A stretch of DNA of 64,000 nucleotides from an uncultured Microscilla sp. (GCF_947493425.1 NZ_CANLRP010000011.1:26838-90837), one strand, 5' to 3'; positions 17,567 through 26,660 are shown, numbered from the stretch's first letter. Program-made: numbers and translations. The notes: generated from the sequence alone by a model not told the origin.

Positions 17567-17993
17567 TTTCCTAACCACAAAGCTTATTAAATATCTTTTA
17601 GCCAATTGTCATTGACTTGTACTTATGTTTATTCAAAACAAGTGCCATGATCGTAATATTAAAAAACAAAAAAAATTAAAAAACTGGCTATCAATATATT
17701 ACACCTAAAAATATTAATTAAATACATTAACTAATATTTTTCAACACCCTCATGAAATAACGAAATACCGTAGTATATACGATTTTTCGTAGCATACAAG
17801 CAACCATTACCCATTTGTTATGGTTTTGTACTATATACATAGCATAAAAAGTTTGACAAGGAATATAATTGAAAAGTTATTTTTTGTTATGCCACAACAT
17901 AGGCAGCCTGCTATTTTTTAATATTTTTGTATAGAACTCAGTACAAAGTAATCTGACAAAGGCATATTGACGACCCTTTTTTAAACACTATTT
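17567..17993. other. AT-rich promoter region of the TPR-CHAT gene
   Basis: No gene seen. TATTTTTG at 17922-17929 matches the Bacteroidota -7 box, 65 bases before the start at 17994; a -33 box at proper spacing is not visible. Confidence 0.4.
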
Positions 17994-20714
17994 ATGAGAA
18001 AACTTTCTATTCTTTTACTCTTACTCATTGCTGTGTTTGGCAATGTTGAACGCCTTGGGGCACAAAATGCCAGCGCATTGTTATTGGTAAAGCAAGCCCA
18101 ACAACTGGCAAATAAGGCAAAATATAACCAAGCCATCATTTACTTAAAAAAAGCGGGTATAAATTTTAATAAAACAAAACACTGGAAACTATACATTGAT
18201 TGTCAAAATAAAATAGGTGAATACCTGGTACGCCAGGGGCAGCTTGACGAAGCCCTGAAAGTGTGTAACAACACCCAAATATACCTTAAAAATCAATCGG
18301 CGCAAGCACTTACACAACAAGGTGGGGTACTCAATGTGATCGGGGAAATATACATGAATAAAGGGCAAAATGACCAGGCACTTGAAAGCTTTCAAAAAGC
18401 CTTGAATATTTATACCCGTCAGCAGTTTGACACAGGCAAGGCGCAGTGCTATAATAACCTGGGGTTGGTATATTGGAACACAGGCAATCGGGCACTTGCG
18501 CTTGAATACCACCAAAAAGCCTTGGCGCTACGCAAGTCGCTTTATAGTGCCCAACATAGTGAGGTAGCGGCATCTTACAACAATATAGGATTGATTTACA
18601 GCCAAAACAAACCCAAAGAGGCCTATCAATATTATGAAAAAGCCCTTGATATTTACAAGAAAGAAAAACAACCTATAAAGGTTGCCAATATTTATAACAA
18701 TATGGCCATTATCAAGCAACGGGAGAGAAACTTTTTAGAAGCCCTTGATTTCTTCGATGAGGTACTCGCTATTCGCAAAAAAGTGTACAATGACCAACAC
18801 CCTAATGTGGCTTTTGTATATACCAATATAGGACAAGTATACGCCGATCAGGAGAACTTACCTAAAGCACTGGAGTATCAGCAAAAAGCTTTGGGCATTT
18901 ATAAAAAAAACTTTGGCGAAAAGCATCCCGAACTCGCCAGTGTATACAACCTGATAGGTGCCATACATGCCAAGCAAAACAACTACCGCACCGCGCTCAA
19001 TACCTATCAAAAAGCACTCAAGGCTAATGTGCCAGATTTTAACAATGCCAATGTACTGACCAACCCTGAGATTAGTCGGTATTATAATGCAGATATACTG
19101 ATCAACTCACTGTTGCTTAAAGCACAAACTTTTGAAGCACTCCATTTTGGCAAAAGCCTGAGATTTAGGGATTTAAAAATGGCATTGCAAACCCTGGAGC
19201 TGTGCGACGACTTGTTAGAGAAAATAAGGAGGTTGCGTACCAACCAAAGCGATAAAATTGCCTTGGGGAAAATTGGTAATGAAATTTACGAAGATGGCAT
19301 TCGCATCAGTATGGCAATGAGCGAAGTGTCGCTGCGTAAAAAACATTATTTCCAAAAGGCATTTTATTTTGCCGAAAAAAGCAAGTCGGCAGTATTACTT
19401 GACGCTATTACAGATACTGACGCCAAACAGTTTGCCGGCATTCCTCCCAAGCTACTTGCTCAAGAGAAACAACTCAAAGCCGATATATCTTATTATGAAC
19501 AACAACTTGCCGCAGGGCTGGAGGCTACTAAAGAGAAGATTTTTAGAGAAAAACTATTTGCACTCAATCGGCAGTATGATGTTTTTACCAAACAGTTAGA
19601 AACCAATTATCCTGATTATTACAACCTGAAATTTAATACTTTGACTGTGTCGGTGCCACAAATACAACTAGCCTTAGACAATGAGTCGGCAATGATCCTT
19701 TACTTTATAGGACAAAAAACCCAACGTCTGTACTATTTTTATATAAGCAAGCGCAAGTTTAAAGCGTTGGATTTGCCTCTCATAGATAGGTTTGACAAGT
19801 ACATTATTTCAATGCGTAACAGGTTGTACTTTAAACGCAGGATTGACAAAACAGGGCTCAAACTGTACAATCAGTTATTTCCTCAAAAGATTTCACGCAA
19901 AATCAAAAAACTTATTCTTATTCCTGACGGTTTCATGAGCACGCTCCCCTTTGAGGCATTGATGACCTCAAAGGTAAATCCAGAAACCTCGCTGCGTGAC
20001 TACCCTTATTTGATTAAAAAGGTAGGGATAAGCTATAGTTATTCCGCTACCTTGTTTTTGCAGAGTAAAGACCCCATAAGTACATCGACTACTTCTAAGG
20101 ACATTTTATTGATGGCACCCGTCAATTTCAAAAAACAGAGCAACTTACCAGCTACCGAGCGGGAAGTAAATCAAATACAAGCACTTTTTGCCAAAAAAAA
20201 TGGAAAAACTCAATTATACCTTAAAACAGAGGCACAGGAGCAACAAATAAAATCACCTGAGTTAAAAAACTACCGCTATGTGCACCTGGCTACCCACGGA
20301 GTAGTAAACGAACAATATCCGGAGCTCTCCAGGGTATTGTTGTCTAAGGGTAATAAAGACGATGGCGCACTCTATTTTGGCGAAATATTTAATCTGGAAC
20401 TCAGTGCCAACCTGGTGACGCTATCGGCTTGCGAAACTGGGCTGGGTAAACTTTCTAAAGGAGAAGGAATTATAGGGTTGAGTCGAGCATTACTGTATGC
20501 AGGAGCTAAGAGTGTACTGGTATCGCTTTGGTCGGTAGCTGACGAGTCTACCTCACAATTAATGATCAACTTTTATGATTATTTACTGGCTGGCAAAACT
20601 AAGCACGAAGCATTGCGTCAAGCAAAACTTCAACTAATCAGTGAAGGGAAAGACTACCAGGGCAATCCTATTCCACCTTTTTACTGGGCTCCCTTTGTAT
20701 TAATTGGGAAGTAG
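17994..20714 (+). CDS. secreted TPR-CHAT protease-like protein
   Basis: A 906-aa protein with a signal peptide (residues 1-23, ending ERLGAQ). About seven to eight TPRs follow (residues 30-360), with typical GKAQCYNNLGLVYWNTGN and HPNVAFVYTNIGQVYADQ units, then a helical linker (about 370-530). The C-terminal CHAT domain (about 600-906) is caspase-like: catalytic His in HLATHG (about 769) and Cys in LSACETG (about 812), followed by RALLYAGAKSVLVSLWSV. CHAT proteins are cysteine proteases, some in defence or death pathways (for example the TPR-CHAT of gRAMP systems). Export suggests a periplasmic or surface role here. Both catalytic residues are present. Confidence 0.92.
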   Translation: MRKLSILLLLLIAVFGNVERLGAQNASALLLVKQAQQLANKAKYNQAIIYLKKAGINFNKTKHWKLYIDCQNKIGEYLVRQGQLDEALKVCNNTQIYLKNQSAQALTQQGGVLNVIGEIYMNKGQNDQALESFQKALNIYTRQQFDTGKAQCYNNLGLVYWNTGNRALALEYHQKALALRKSLYSAQHSEVAASYNNIGLIYSQNKPKEAYQYYEKALDIYKKEKQPIKVANIYNNMAIIKQRERNFLEALDFFDEVLAIRKKVYNDQHPNVAFVYTNIGQVYADQENLPKALEYQQKALGIYKKNFGEKHPELASVYNLIGAIHAKQNNYRTALNTYQKALKANVPDFNNANVLTNPEISRYYNADILINSLLLKAQTFEALHFGKSLRFRDLKMALQTLELCDDLLEKIRRLRTNQSDKIALGKIGNEIYEDGIRISMAMSEVSLRKKHYFQKAFYFAEKSKSAVLLDAITDTDAKQFAGIPPKLLAQEKQLKADISYYEQQLAAGLEATKEKIFREKLFALNRQYDVFTKQLETNYPDYYNLKFNTLTVSVPQIQLALDNESAMILYFIGQKTQRLYYFYISKRKFKALDLPLIDRFDKYIISMRNRLYFKRRIDKTGLKLYNQLFPQKISRKIKKLILIPDGFMSTLPFEALMTSKVNPETSLRDYPYLIKKVGISYSYSATLFLQSKDPISTSTTSKDILLMAPVNFKKQSNLPATEREVNQIQALFAKKNGKTQLYLKTEAQEQQIKSPELKNYRYVHLATHGVVNEQYPELSRVLLSKGNKDDGALYFGEIFNLELSANLVTLSACETGLGKLSKGEGIIGLSRALLYAGAKSVLVSLWSVADESTSQLMINFYDYLLAGKTKHEALRQAKLQLISEGKDYQGNPIPPFYWAPFVLIGK

Positions 20715-20885
20715 AACTATGATATTTACTACATTACTAAAAAAGGCTTTGTTATTTTACTAAGGTAAACTTTTGTATCACTTCAAAAAGCATTGAATAG
20801 TGAGAATCTGCCTCATTCATTTGAATAGTGACTATATAAAATAAACGATAAGTAATATATATCCTCAATAAATCTTGATAAGTCA

Positions 20886-21668
20886 ATGAAAAAATCTGTG
20901 TTAATCACTTGTTGTATATGCTCATTGCTTTGGGCAGGTTGTACCAAAAAAGCCAAGTTTTTGAAAGGAGCTGCTAAAATTACTAAAGATACTGTGGTAG
21001 TGGTGACAGAGTCGCACCGACATACTATTGTAGAAACGAAAAAAAACCGTATTTATACTTTTGCCCGTGATACCATCAACACAATAGATTTGTTGAAAAC
21101 CACAAAGATAGTGAGCAAAACCGCTACCCATATATACACCATTGCTATTACCGAAAAGGAGGGCAAAGAAATAAAGAGAGATACTGTAAGTATTGTTATT
21201 TTGGACGATGATGCGGATGGGGTACCCAATTTTGAGGACGAATGTCCTAAAAAGAAAGGAAGTTATGCCAACAAAGGGTGTCCGGAAAATAGTACCCCTC
21301 CTGCCCGGAAAAACAGTATCAGTCAAGCATTGGCAAAACATACCCAGGGTTTATTGTTTCCATCTGGCAGCCCTCAAATCAGCCCTGGTACTTATACCCA
21401 GCTCAATGCCATTGTAAAGTTGCTCAAGAGATACCCCAAAGTACACCTCTTGATAGAGGGGCATACTGACAATGTAGGAAGTACGCAAAAAAACAAGACG
21501 TTGTCACTCAAAAGGGCCAATTTTGTTCAGGCTTATTTTGTCCGCCAGGGCATTGCGGCACACCGCCTAAAAGTAGCAGGCAAAGGATCTATAGTACCTA
21601 TAACTAGTAACAAGACCGCCGTTGGAAGGAGTAAAAACCGTAGAATTGAGGTTCGTTTGATAAAGTGA
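20886..21668 (+). CDS. OmpA-family lipoprotein with thrombospondin type 3-like repeat
   Basis: The product is 260 aa. The N-terminus is a lipoprotein signal ending SLLWAGC. A calcium-binding TSP3-like segment (DDDADGVPNFEDECPKK, about residues 103-119) precedes the C-terminal OmpA domain (about 150-260), which has the peptidoglycan-binding pattern IEGHTDNVGS and RANFVQAYFVRQGI and ends in RIEVRLIK. It should sit in the outer membrane and tether it to the cell wall. It follows the TPR-CHAT gene by 171 bases. A 159-bp MITE lies between its stop and its terminator. Confidence 0.93.
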   Translation: MKKSVLITCCICSLLWAGCTKKAKFLKGAAKITKDTVVVVTESHRHTIVETKKNRIYTFARDTINTIDLLKTTKIVSKTATHIYTIAITEKEGKEIKRDTVSIVILDDDADGVPNFEDECPKKKGSYANKGCPENSTPPARKNSISQALAKHTQGLLFPSGSPQISPGTYTQLNAIVKLLKRYPKVHLLIEGHTDNVGSTQKNKTLSLKRANFVQAYFVRQGIAAHRLKVAGKGSIVPITSNKTAVGRSKNRRIEVRLIK

Positions 21669-21687
21669 CTTGGGCAGAGTTGTCTTA

Positions 21688-21846
21688 GGAATGGTGAGAA
21701 ATTAAATTACCATTCTTGAGGTAGAGGTTTTGTTTTGAGACGAGGCTATTTTTTGCGCCCATAGCAGCGCTACGGGCAATAAAAATAACGAAGTATCAAG
21801 GCGAAAAATCACCCCTTAGAGTGTAAATTTATTTTTGAACAATTCC
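21688..21846 (+). mobile_element. MITE-like element, 159-bp type, copy 1
   Basis: Starts GGAATGGTGAGAAATTAAAT and ends in AATAAATTTATTTTTGAACAATTCC-like sequence that inversely matches the start. It is flanked by TTA at 21685-21687 and 21847-21849. The whole element is an imperfect palindrome whose apex is CCCATAGCAGCGCTACGGGC, so its transcript would fold into one long hairpin. Two inverted copies of the same length lie at 30135-30293 and 46694-46852. Confidence 0.85.
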
Positions 21847-21852
21847 TTAGTA

Positions 21853-21892
21853 ACAAAAAAAGCCTTGTCGAAGTGTTAGACAGGGTTTTTTT
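21853..21892 (+). terminator. terminator beyond the MITE
   Basis: CCTTGTC (21863-21869) pairs with GACAGGG (21879-21885), preceded by A-run and followed by eight T. It probably belonged directly to the OmpA gene before the MITE inserted. Confidence 0.75.
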
Positions 21893-22034
21893 TATTTTTT
21901 TCTCCCCTTCGGGAATAAAGCATTGCTGGTGTTTGTCTAAACTGTAAATTAAGTAACGTGTTCGCCCCGTAAACGGGATTTCGGGCGTAGCCCTCAACAA
22001 TAACCCCGATAAGAAATCGGGACTTTGAAGCTGT

Positions 22035-22165
22035 CCGATTTAGAATAAATACGCTTTACTGTCTTTCGTTACCCCGGCAGTTCCGCCGGGACTGTAAGTT
22101 TTTATTGCCCGTAGCGCTGTTCCGAATCAAGTTCGGAATTCAAGCTCTACGAGCGCAAAAACCGA
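22035..22165 (+). repeat. REP-like palindromic unit, copy 2
   Basis: Matches 1395-1530 in order and orientation: palindrome CCCGGCAGTTCCGCCGGG, then GTTTTTATTGCCCGTAGCGC, then TCCGAATCAAGTTCGGAA. Intergenic and non-coding. Confidence 0.75.
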
Positions 22166-22317
22166 TGGCTAAAGCTTCGCTTTGCCGAGCTCTGCCAAAG
22201 GCTAAATGCCTCAGTCAGTCGTGCATATTTGCCCTAAAAACCAGAAACTTATTTTGAGCACGTTACTAAGTATTGAACAAAGCAGTTTGACCATTGCAAA
22301 GACATGCAACATACATA

Positions 22318-22893
22318 ATGAATAAAACCGACCAGAGAGTTTCGCGTGAAGAAGCATGGGCATTGGTGCAACAGGCACAAGCGGGCGACCAGGCGGCTTT
22401 TACGACGCTGATTAAACGGTATGAAGCTCAGATAGCCGCTACTGTAATAGGTATGCTAGGCAATACACCCGAAGCTGACGACGTGGGACAGGAGACTTTT
22501 ATTAGGTTCTACAAAGCACTGGCAAAATTCAGAGGAGAGGCTGACGTAGGTACTTATCTCACTCGTATTGCTATTAATTTGTCGCTCAATGAACTGAAAA
22601 AACGTAAACGTAAGGGTATTTTTTCTCTGTTCTCGTCTAACAAACAACAAGAAGACTATGTAAGAGAAATTGCCGACGAAAACAAAGAACATCATAAAGA
22701 TACCCAAGAGGTAGTACAACGGGCAGTGCAAACCCTGGAGCCTGCCTTTAGGAGTGTGGTAGTACTAAGAATGATAGACGGATACTCTACCAAAGAAACC
22801 GCCGAAATTTTAAATATTCCACTGGGCACTGTACTTTCCCGCTTAAAAAGAGCCCAAGAAAAACTAAAAGTAATTTTAAAAGATTTAAACTAA
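22318..22893 (+). CDS. ECF-type RNA polymerase sigma factor
   Basis: The product is 191 aa from the ATG at 22318 (a TTG eight codons upstream is less likely). Region 2 includes FTTLIKRYEAQIAA and DVGQETFIRFYKAL; region 4 includes VVVLRMIDGYSTKETAEIL with IPLGTVLSRLKRAQEKL as the -35-binding helix-turn-helix. It heads a three-gene unit with a membrane protein 6 bases downstream and a Spy-like protein 3 bases after that. It therefore probably answers an envelope signal through the second gene. Confidence 0.93.
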   Translation: MNKTDQRVSREEAWALVQQAQAGDQAAFTTLIKRYEAQIAATVIGMLGNTPEADDVGQETFIRFYKALAKFRGEADVGTYLTRIAINLSLNELKKRKRKGIFSLFSSNKQQEDYVREIADENKEHHKDTQEVVQRAVQTLEPAFRSVVVLRMIDGYSTKETAEILNIPLGTVLSRLKRAQEKLKVILKDLN

Positions 22894-22899
22894 CTCCAG

Positions 22900-23313
22900 A
22901 TGGATCAAGCATTATATAATTTATTGGTAGCATCTTTTGACCGCGATTTGTCTGACGAAGAACAGGCTGCTTTGAACCAAGGACTGGAAAAATCAGAAGA
23001 TTTACGCCGGGAAAAGATAGCGTTGCAAAACCTGAGAAAGTTGACGGCTGCACAATCGCCTGAATTTGCCCCATTTTTTGCCGGAAGGGTCATGCATAAA
23101 ATAGACACGCTACAAACACAACCCAAGGAACCTGCCCTTGCCAAGTGGCTTACCAAAATGTTTCCTAAGGTGGCCTTGTCAGGAATGGCAGTGATTGTGT
23201 TGCTCATTATCAACACTTATTTTATGGAGGGGAGTTTTTCGCTCGACACCTTATTGGGCATTTCGGAAGTGGCTGCTGAAGATGCTGACTATTTTTTAAT
23301 GGAGAATTTCTAA
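22900..23313 (+). CDS. putative single-pass anti-sigma factor
   Basis: The product is 137 aa, starting 6 bases after the sigma gene. The N-terminal cytoplasmic part (about residues 1-85, helical, MDQALYNLLVASFDRDLSDEE) resembles the short anti-sigma domains of Bacteroidota ECF partners. One membrane segment follows (VALSGMAVIVLLIINTYFM, about 90-110) and then a short external tail. No zinc-binding HxxxCxxC is present. The role is inferred from position and topology. Confidence 0.65.
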   Translation: MDQALYNLLVASFDRDLSDEEQAALNQGLEKSEDLRREKIALQNLRKLTAAQSPEFAPFFAGRVMHKIDTLQTQPKEPALAKWLTKMFPKVALSGMAVIVLLIINTYFMEGSFSLDTLLGISEVAAEDADYFLMENF

Positions 23314-23316
23314 GTT

Positions 23317-23736
23317 ATGAAAATAAAAACAACTGTTATATTAATCGCTACTTTGCTCATAGGCATTGTGCTTGGCTCATTGGGTACAGGATATTTTGTG
23401 CGCAAAAAAGTAAAAAACATATCGAGGCGATTTCGTGAGCCTGACCGATTTAAACATCACTTGATAGAACGCCTCAATGTAAGTGAAGACCAACAAGTTA
23501 TTATAGAGCCTATGATAGAAGCACACTTTAAGCAACGGCACAAGTTAAGAAAACAACATTTTAATGACTTGATAAAAATGGAGGAGGGCTTTCAGAAAAA
23601 GATTTCGGTTCATTTAGAAGATGATCAGATGGAGTATTTGAGAAGAAGACTGGAACGTTTGAAACGGAGGTTTGAACGACGAAGCAGAGGCAAACCCCGC
23701 CGACACCATCGTAAAGAACACCACAAACCTGAATAA
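23317..23736 (+). CDS. Spy/CpxP-like periplasmic protein
   Basis: The product is 139 aa with an N-terminal anchor or signal (TVILIATLLIGIVLGSLGTG). A very basic helical body follows (LRRRLERLKRRFERRSRG) with a histidine-rich end (RRHHRKEHHKPE). The pattern LNVSEDQQVIIEPMIEAHF then EEGFQKKISVHLEDDQMEYL resembles the heavy-metal sensor / Spy-CpxP group (LTxxQ-like motifs). It is the third gene of the sigma unit, so it could be a stress sensor or chaperone; the His-rich tail could bind metal. Confidence 0.6.
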   Translation: MKIKTTVILIATLLIGIVLGSLGTGYFVRKKVKNISRRFREPDRFKHHLIERLNVSEDQQVIIEPMIEAHFKQRHKLRKQHFNDLIKMEEGFQKKISVHLEDDQMEYLRRRLERLKRRFERRSRGKPRRHHRKEHHKPE

Positions 23737-23740
23737 GCAA

Positions 23741-23786
23741 GTGCTTACACTCACAAACCTGTATTTGTGGGCGTAGGCATTTTTTA
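23741..23786 (+). terminator. terminator of the sigma-factor operon
   Basis: A 17-base arm at 23741-23757 pairs with 23764-23780 (with G-T pairs), followed by T-run. Confidence 0.85.
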
Positions 23787-23812
23787 TTTATAAGAAAGCT
23801 TTAGGGGTATCA

Positions 23813-24514
23813 TCAGTTATCTCCCGGATAGGCAAACAATTTGTCGTTGATTGGCTCATTAATTTTTATTGAATTGATGGTAATTTCAAATTCAGTTCCT
23901 TCTGTGACACCTGTAACTTTGTGGGCAAACATAATCCCTCCTACCTTTTTATAGTCAGCATAATAACGAGTTACTTTGGTTCCGGTTTCTTCTCTGATGC
24001 TTTCTACTTTTAAGATCATATAGCTTTGGGTTGCTATACAAAAAGCCACTTGTTGCCCGTCTTTTTTGGTAACTAATAATTTATAACAGTCTTGTCCTTT
24101 GACCCTTTGCCTGCCTTTAAAAGCTATTTTATGTCCTCTTTTTTTGTAATCTACCCACAGCCTGTCAAACTCCCGATCACCCATTTTACGAGTATTGTAG
24201 CCACTCATCCTTTCTGGCATACCTAAATGGTTCATTTTCCAGCCTTGCCTGCCATCATAAGCACTCGTTACAAAGTCCATTCCTTGTATTTGTACCACTA
24301 TTTTCAACCTGTTGGGGCTTTTGTGGTATTCTATCATCTGGATGGTTTGCCCTTGCGAGCGCACGGTCATTTTTTGCACACGTGACCTCATTGCTCTGAG
24401 CTGGTCAATCCCTCCTAGTTTTTCAATATGGGCACTCACAATTTTATCTGCGTTTTGCGCCTGCCCAACCAAAAAGCCAAGGCAAAACGCTACGCTCAAT
24501 ATTAGTTTAGTCAT
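23813..24514 (-). CDS. LolA-like periplasmic protein
   Basis: The product is 233 aa from the ATG at 24514, which begins a signal peptide (MTKLILSVAFCLGFLVGQAQ). The body resembles outer-membrane lipoprotein-sorting (LolA/LolB-like) proteins: DKIVSAHIEKLGGIDQLRAM, PNRLKIVVQIQGMDFVTSAYDG and a C-terminal series of long beta strands. Such proteins carry lipid or lipoprotein in the periplasm. This sub-group is often linked to zinc protease neighbours, but none is adjacent here. Confidence 0.65.
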   Translation of the reverse strand: MTKLILSVAFCLGFLVGQAQNADKIVSAHIEKLGGIDQLRAMRSRVQKMTVRSQGQTIQMIEYHKSPNRLKIVVQIQGMDFVTSAYDGRQGWKMNHLGMPERMSGYNTRKMGDREFDRLWVDYKKRGHKIAFKGRQRVKGQDCYKLLVTKKDGQQVAFCIATQSYMILKVESIREETGTKVTRYYADYKKVGGIMFAHKVTGVTEGTEFEITINSIKINEPINDKLFAYPGDN

Positions 24515-24719
24515 TGTATTTTTTAGGTCTAAGTTTTGAATTGGCTGCAAAAAGGCTTCACCTGATTGGTAGCTCCAACGGAAAATTTATTACAGTCATT
24601 GGGCTATAAGCCTACCTACCACCATAAATATCCACTCGATAGTTTGGCGTATATTGTCAATAATTGTAAGTTATATTGTCACTTCTGCAAACTATTTCTA
24701 AATACACTATTGTCCACTT

Positions 24720-26060
24720 ATGAAAATACTGTTAATTATAGCCTTGTGGTTGAGTACATTTGTCCATTTGCACGCACAAAAGATGCAAAAGCCGTCAAAT
24801 ACCCAGGAAGTCATTCAATTGATCAAAAACCAGTCAATCTCTGGTCTCCATGCGTTAGTCAAATCTAAAAACTATGACCTATCGGGACTTGACCTCGACA
24901 AGATAAAAAGTGTGCTGTGGCAAAAATATGTACAAGAACAAACCCAAAACCCAGCACGTCGCCGTGAATATACCAAACGCCGCATTAGCTTTGGTGACAA
25001 GACCATGCGTTATACTGCCACTACCAAAGGGCGTAAGCCTGCCAAGGGCTACCCATTATACATTGCGTTGCATGGAGGGGGTGGAGCTCCCGCTCGCCTC
25101 AATGACAGTCAGTGGCGGGCAATGCAAAGCTATTATTTAAGGTGTGTACAAAATGGCATTTATGTAGCTCCGCGTGGGGTAACCAATACCTGGAACCTAC
25201 ACTTTGTAGCAGAGTCTTACCCTTTATATGACCGTCTGATTGAAAACCTGGTATTATTTGGCGGTGTAGACCCTAATCGTGTGTATTTGTTAGGGTATTC
25301 GGCAGGGGGCGATGGAGTATATCAGGTAGTGCCACGCATGCCCGATCGTTGGGCTGCCGCCAATATGTCGGCTGGTCACCATAACAATGTATCTCCATTG
25401 AACCTGGGGCAAGTTCCCTTTTTGCTTCAGGTAGGCGAACTGGACAATGCCTATAAACGCAATAAGGCTACAGTGGGTTTTGCCCAAAAGCTACGGCATT
25501 TGCAACAAAAATACCCATCACAATTCAAACATCAGGTGTTTGTACACTGGGGCAAACAGCATAGTAGAGTAGCCGACTGCCCCAGAAACAGAAAATCGGT
25601 AGTGATTGCCAACCCTTATGAGTGGCAGCAAAACCCCTCAAGAAAAAAGCTGGGCAGGGCAACTACCAACGCCATTGCCTGGCTCAGTCAATATACTCGC
25701 CAGCCTTTGCCCAACCACCTTGTATGGCACAGAAACACTGTTGCCTCCAGTCGTTCGCAAAATGGTGCACTTTTTTATTGGCTCAAAGCCGACAATAAAC
25801 CACTCGAAAATGAACAAGTAGAGGTGACCATAGACCGGATAAAAAATCTAATAGAAGTAAAAAAATGGCGGCAGGACATCACTATATATCTTCAGCCTGC
25901 TATGGTTGATTTTAAACGACCAATATACCTTACAAAGGATGGATATAGCGAAAAGCGTATATTGTTGCCCAACTTGCAAACTATGATAGAAACCTTGTTA
26001 CAACGGGGCGACCCTGATTTTATATTTTGCGCTTTGCTTACTCTGAAAAAAAAGAATTAA
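24720..26060 (+). CDS. secreted alpha/beta-hydrolase (esterase, PHB-depolymerase-like)
   Basis: The product is 446 aa with a signal peptide ending FVHLHAQ. The hydrolase core has an oxyanion-region YIALHGGGGAP (about residue 112), nucleophile elbow GYSAGGDG (about 195), a probable acid in LQVGELDNAY and histidine in WGKQHSRV. This resembles secreted poly(3-hydroxybutyrate) depolymerase or feruloyl-esterase-like enzymes. The roughly 100-residue tail after the catalytic domain is a separate small beta domain. Substrate unknown. Confidence 0.75.
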   Translation: MKILLIIALWLSTFVHLHAQKMQKPSNTQEVIQLIKNQSISGLHALVKSKNYDLSGLDLDKIKSVLWQKYVQEQTQNPARRREYTKRRISFGDKTMRYTATTKGRKPAKGYPLYIALHGGGGAPARLNDSQWRAMQSYYLRCVQNGIYVAPRGVTNTWNLHFVAESYPLYDRLIENLVLFGGVDPNRVYLLGYSAGGDGVYQVVPRMPDRWAAANMSAGHHNNVSPLNLGQVPFLLQVGELDNAYKRNKATVGFAQKLRHLQQKYPSQFKHQVFVHWGKQHSRVADCPRNRKSVVIANPYEWQQNPSRKKLGRATTNAIAWLSQYTRQPLPNHLVWHRNTVASSRSQNGALFYWLKADNKPLENEQVEVTIDRIKNLIEVKKWRQDITIYLQPAMVDFKRPIYLTKDGYSEKRILLPNLQTMIETLLQRGDPDFIFCALLTLKKKN

Positions 26061-26067
26061 TATTGAG

Positions 26068-26605
26068 CAGTAATTTTAGTCAAAGTCGGTTGCTGGTGAT
26101 CAGTTATTGATGAATTTAAAAACTATTTAATGGGGTGTTTAGGCGTAAAGCCTAAACGCTTTTAAAAATAAAATGAGTAAGTCATCTTAATATAAAATAC
26201 TGGCTTACAGTATTTAGGGAGTTTGCAATAAATAGTCTCCCAAGTTTTGGTGTATGGTTTTGATCAAAGACCAGGCGCATTTTAAGGGCATAGCAACGCT
26301 ACGGCCGCAAGATGCAACGAAGTATTTGGACAAAAAAATCGCCAAAAATGGGTAGCTTATTTTTTGTATGCTCCCTTAACAAGGTGAACATTTATTCGAA
26401 TCAGCTATGGACTATCGCCTAAATACTTCTAACTACGCTTTTTGTAAATAGCTTAAAATCAGCGTGATACAAAAGCGTGGTTACTTGTGGAACAGGGTGT
26501 AGCACCGATCTGCATCGGTATCTAAGGACTTGCGACTTGTCGCACCGATATGCATCGGTATCCAAGGACTTGAAGCTTGCCCCTGTCGGGGCTATGGACT
26601 ATTGC
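26068..26605 (+). repeat. long dispersed intergenic repeat, copy 1 (with inserted MITE)
   Basis: This stretch aligns with 30076-30555 in the same orientation. Shared landmarks are GCAGTAATTTTAGTCAAAG, the run around AATTTAAAAACTATTTAAT, GTGTTTAGGC, AACATTTA.TCGAATC, CTTCTAACTACGCTTTTTATA-like sequence and TCGGGGCTATGGACTATTG. Copy 1 has a 159-bp MITE at 26217-26375 that copy 2 lacks, and an uninterrupted palindrome GTTTAGGCGTAAAGCCTAAAC at the point where copy 2 carries a MITE. A short direct repeat with palindrome CACCGAT.TGCATCGGT occurs twice at about 26500-26565. Confidence 0.8.
26217..26375 (+). mobile_element. MITE-like element, 159-bp type, divergent copy
   Basis: Terminal inverted repeats GGGAGTTTGCAATAAATA / TTTTTTGTATGCTCCC, flanked by TTA at 26214-26216 and 26376-26378. 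Its length equals the other 159-bp members and its apex (GGGCATAGCAACGCTACGGCC) and the CAACGAAGTATTTGGAC part match them, but its ends have diverged. Confidence 0.75.
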
Positions 26606-26660
26606 TCAATAAGTCTTGTATTTTTATTGTACGATGTTTAAGACCAGAAAGTAGAATTTT

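Noticed and set aside
22294..22317. TTG start for the ECF sigma gene
   Set aside because: Adds eight residues with no homology; ATG at 22318 precedes the conserved region at normal distance.
26500..26565. CRISPR-like direct repeat
   Set aside because: Only two units with palindromic centres and no unique spacers of constant length; no cas genes.
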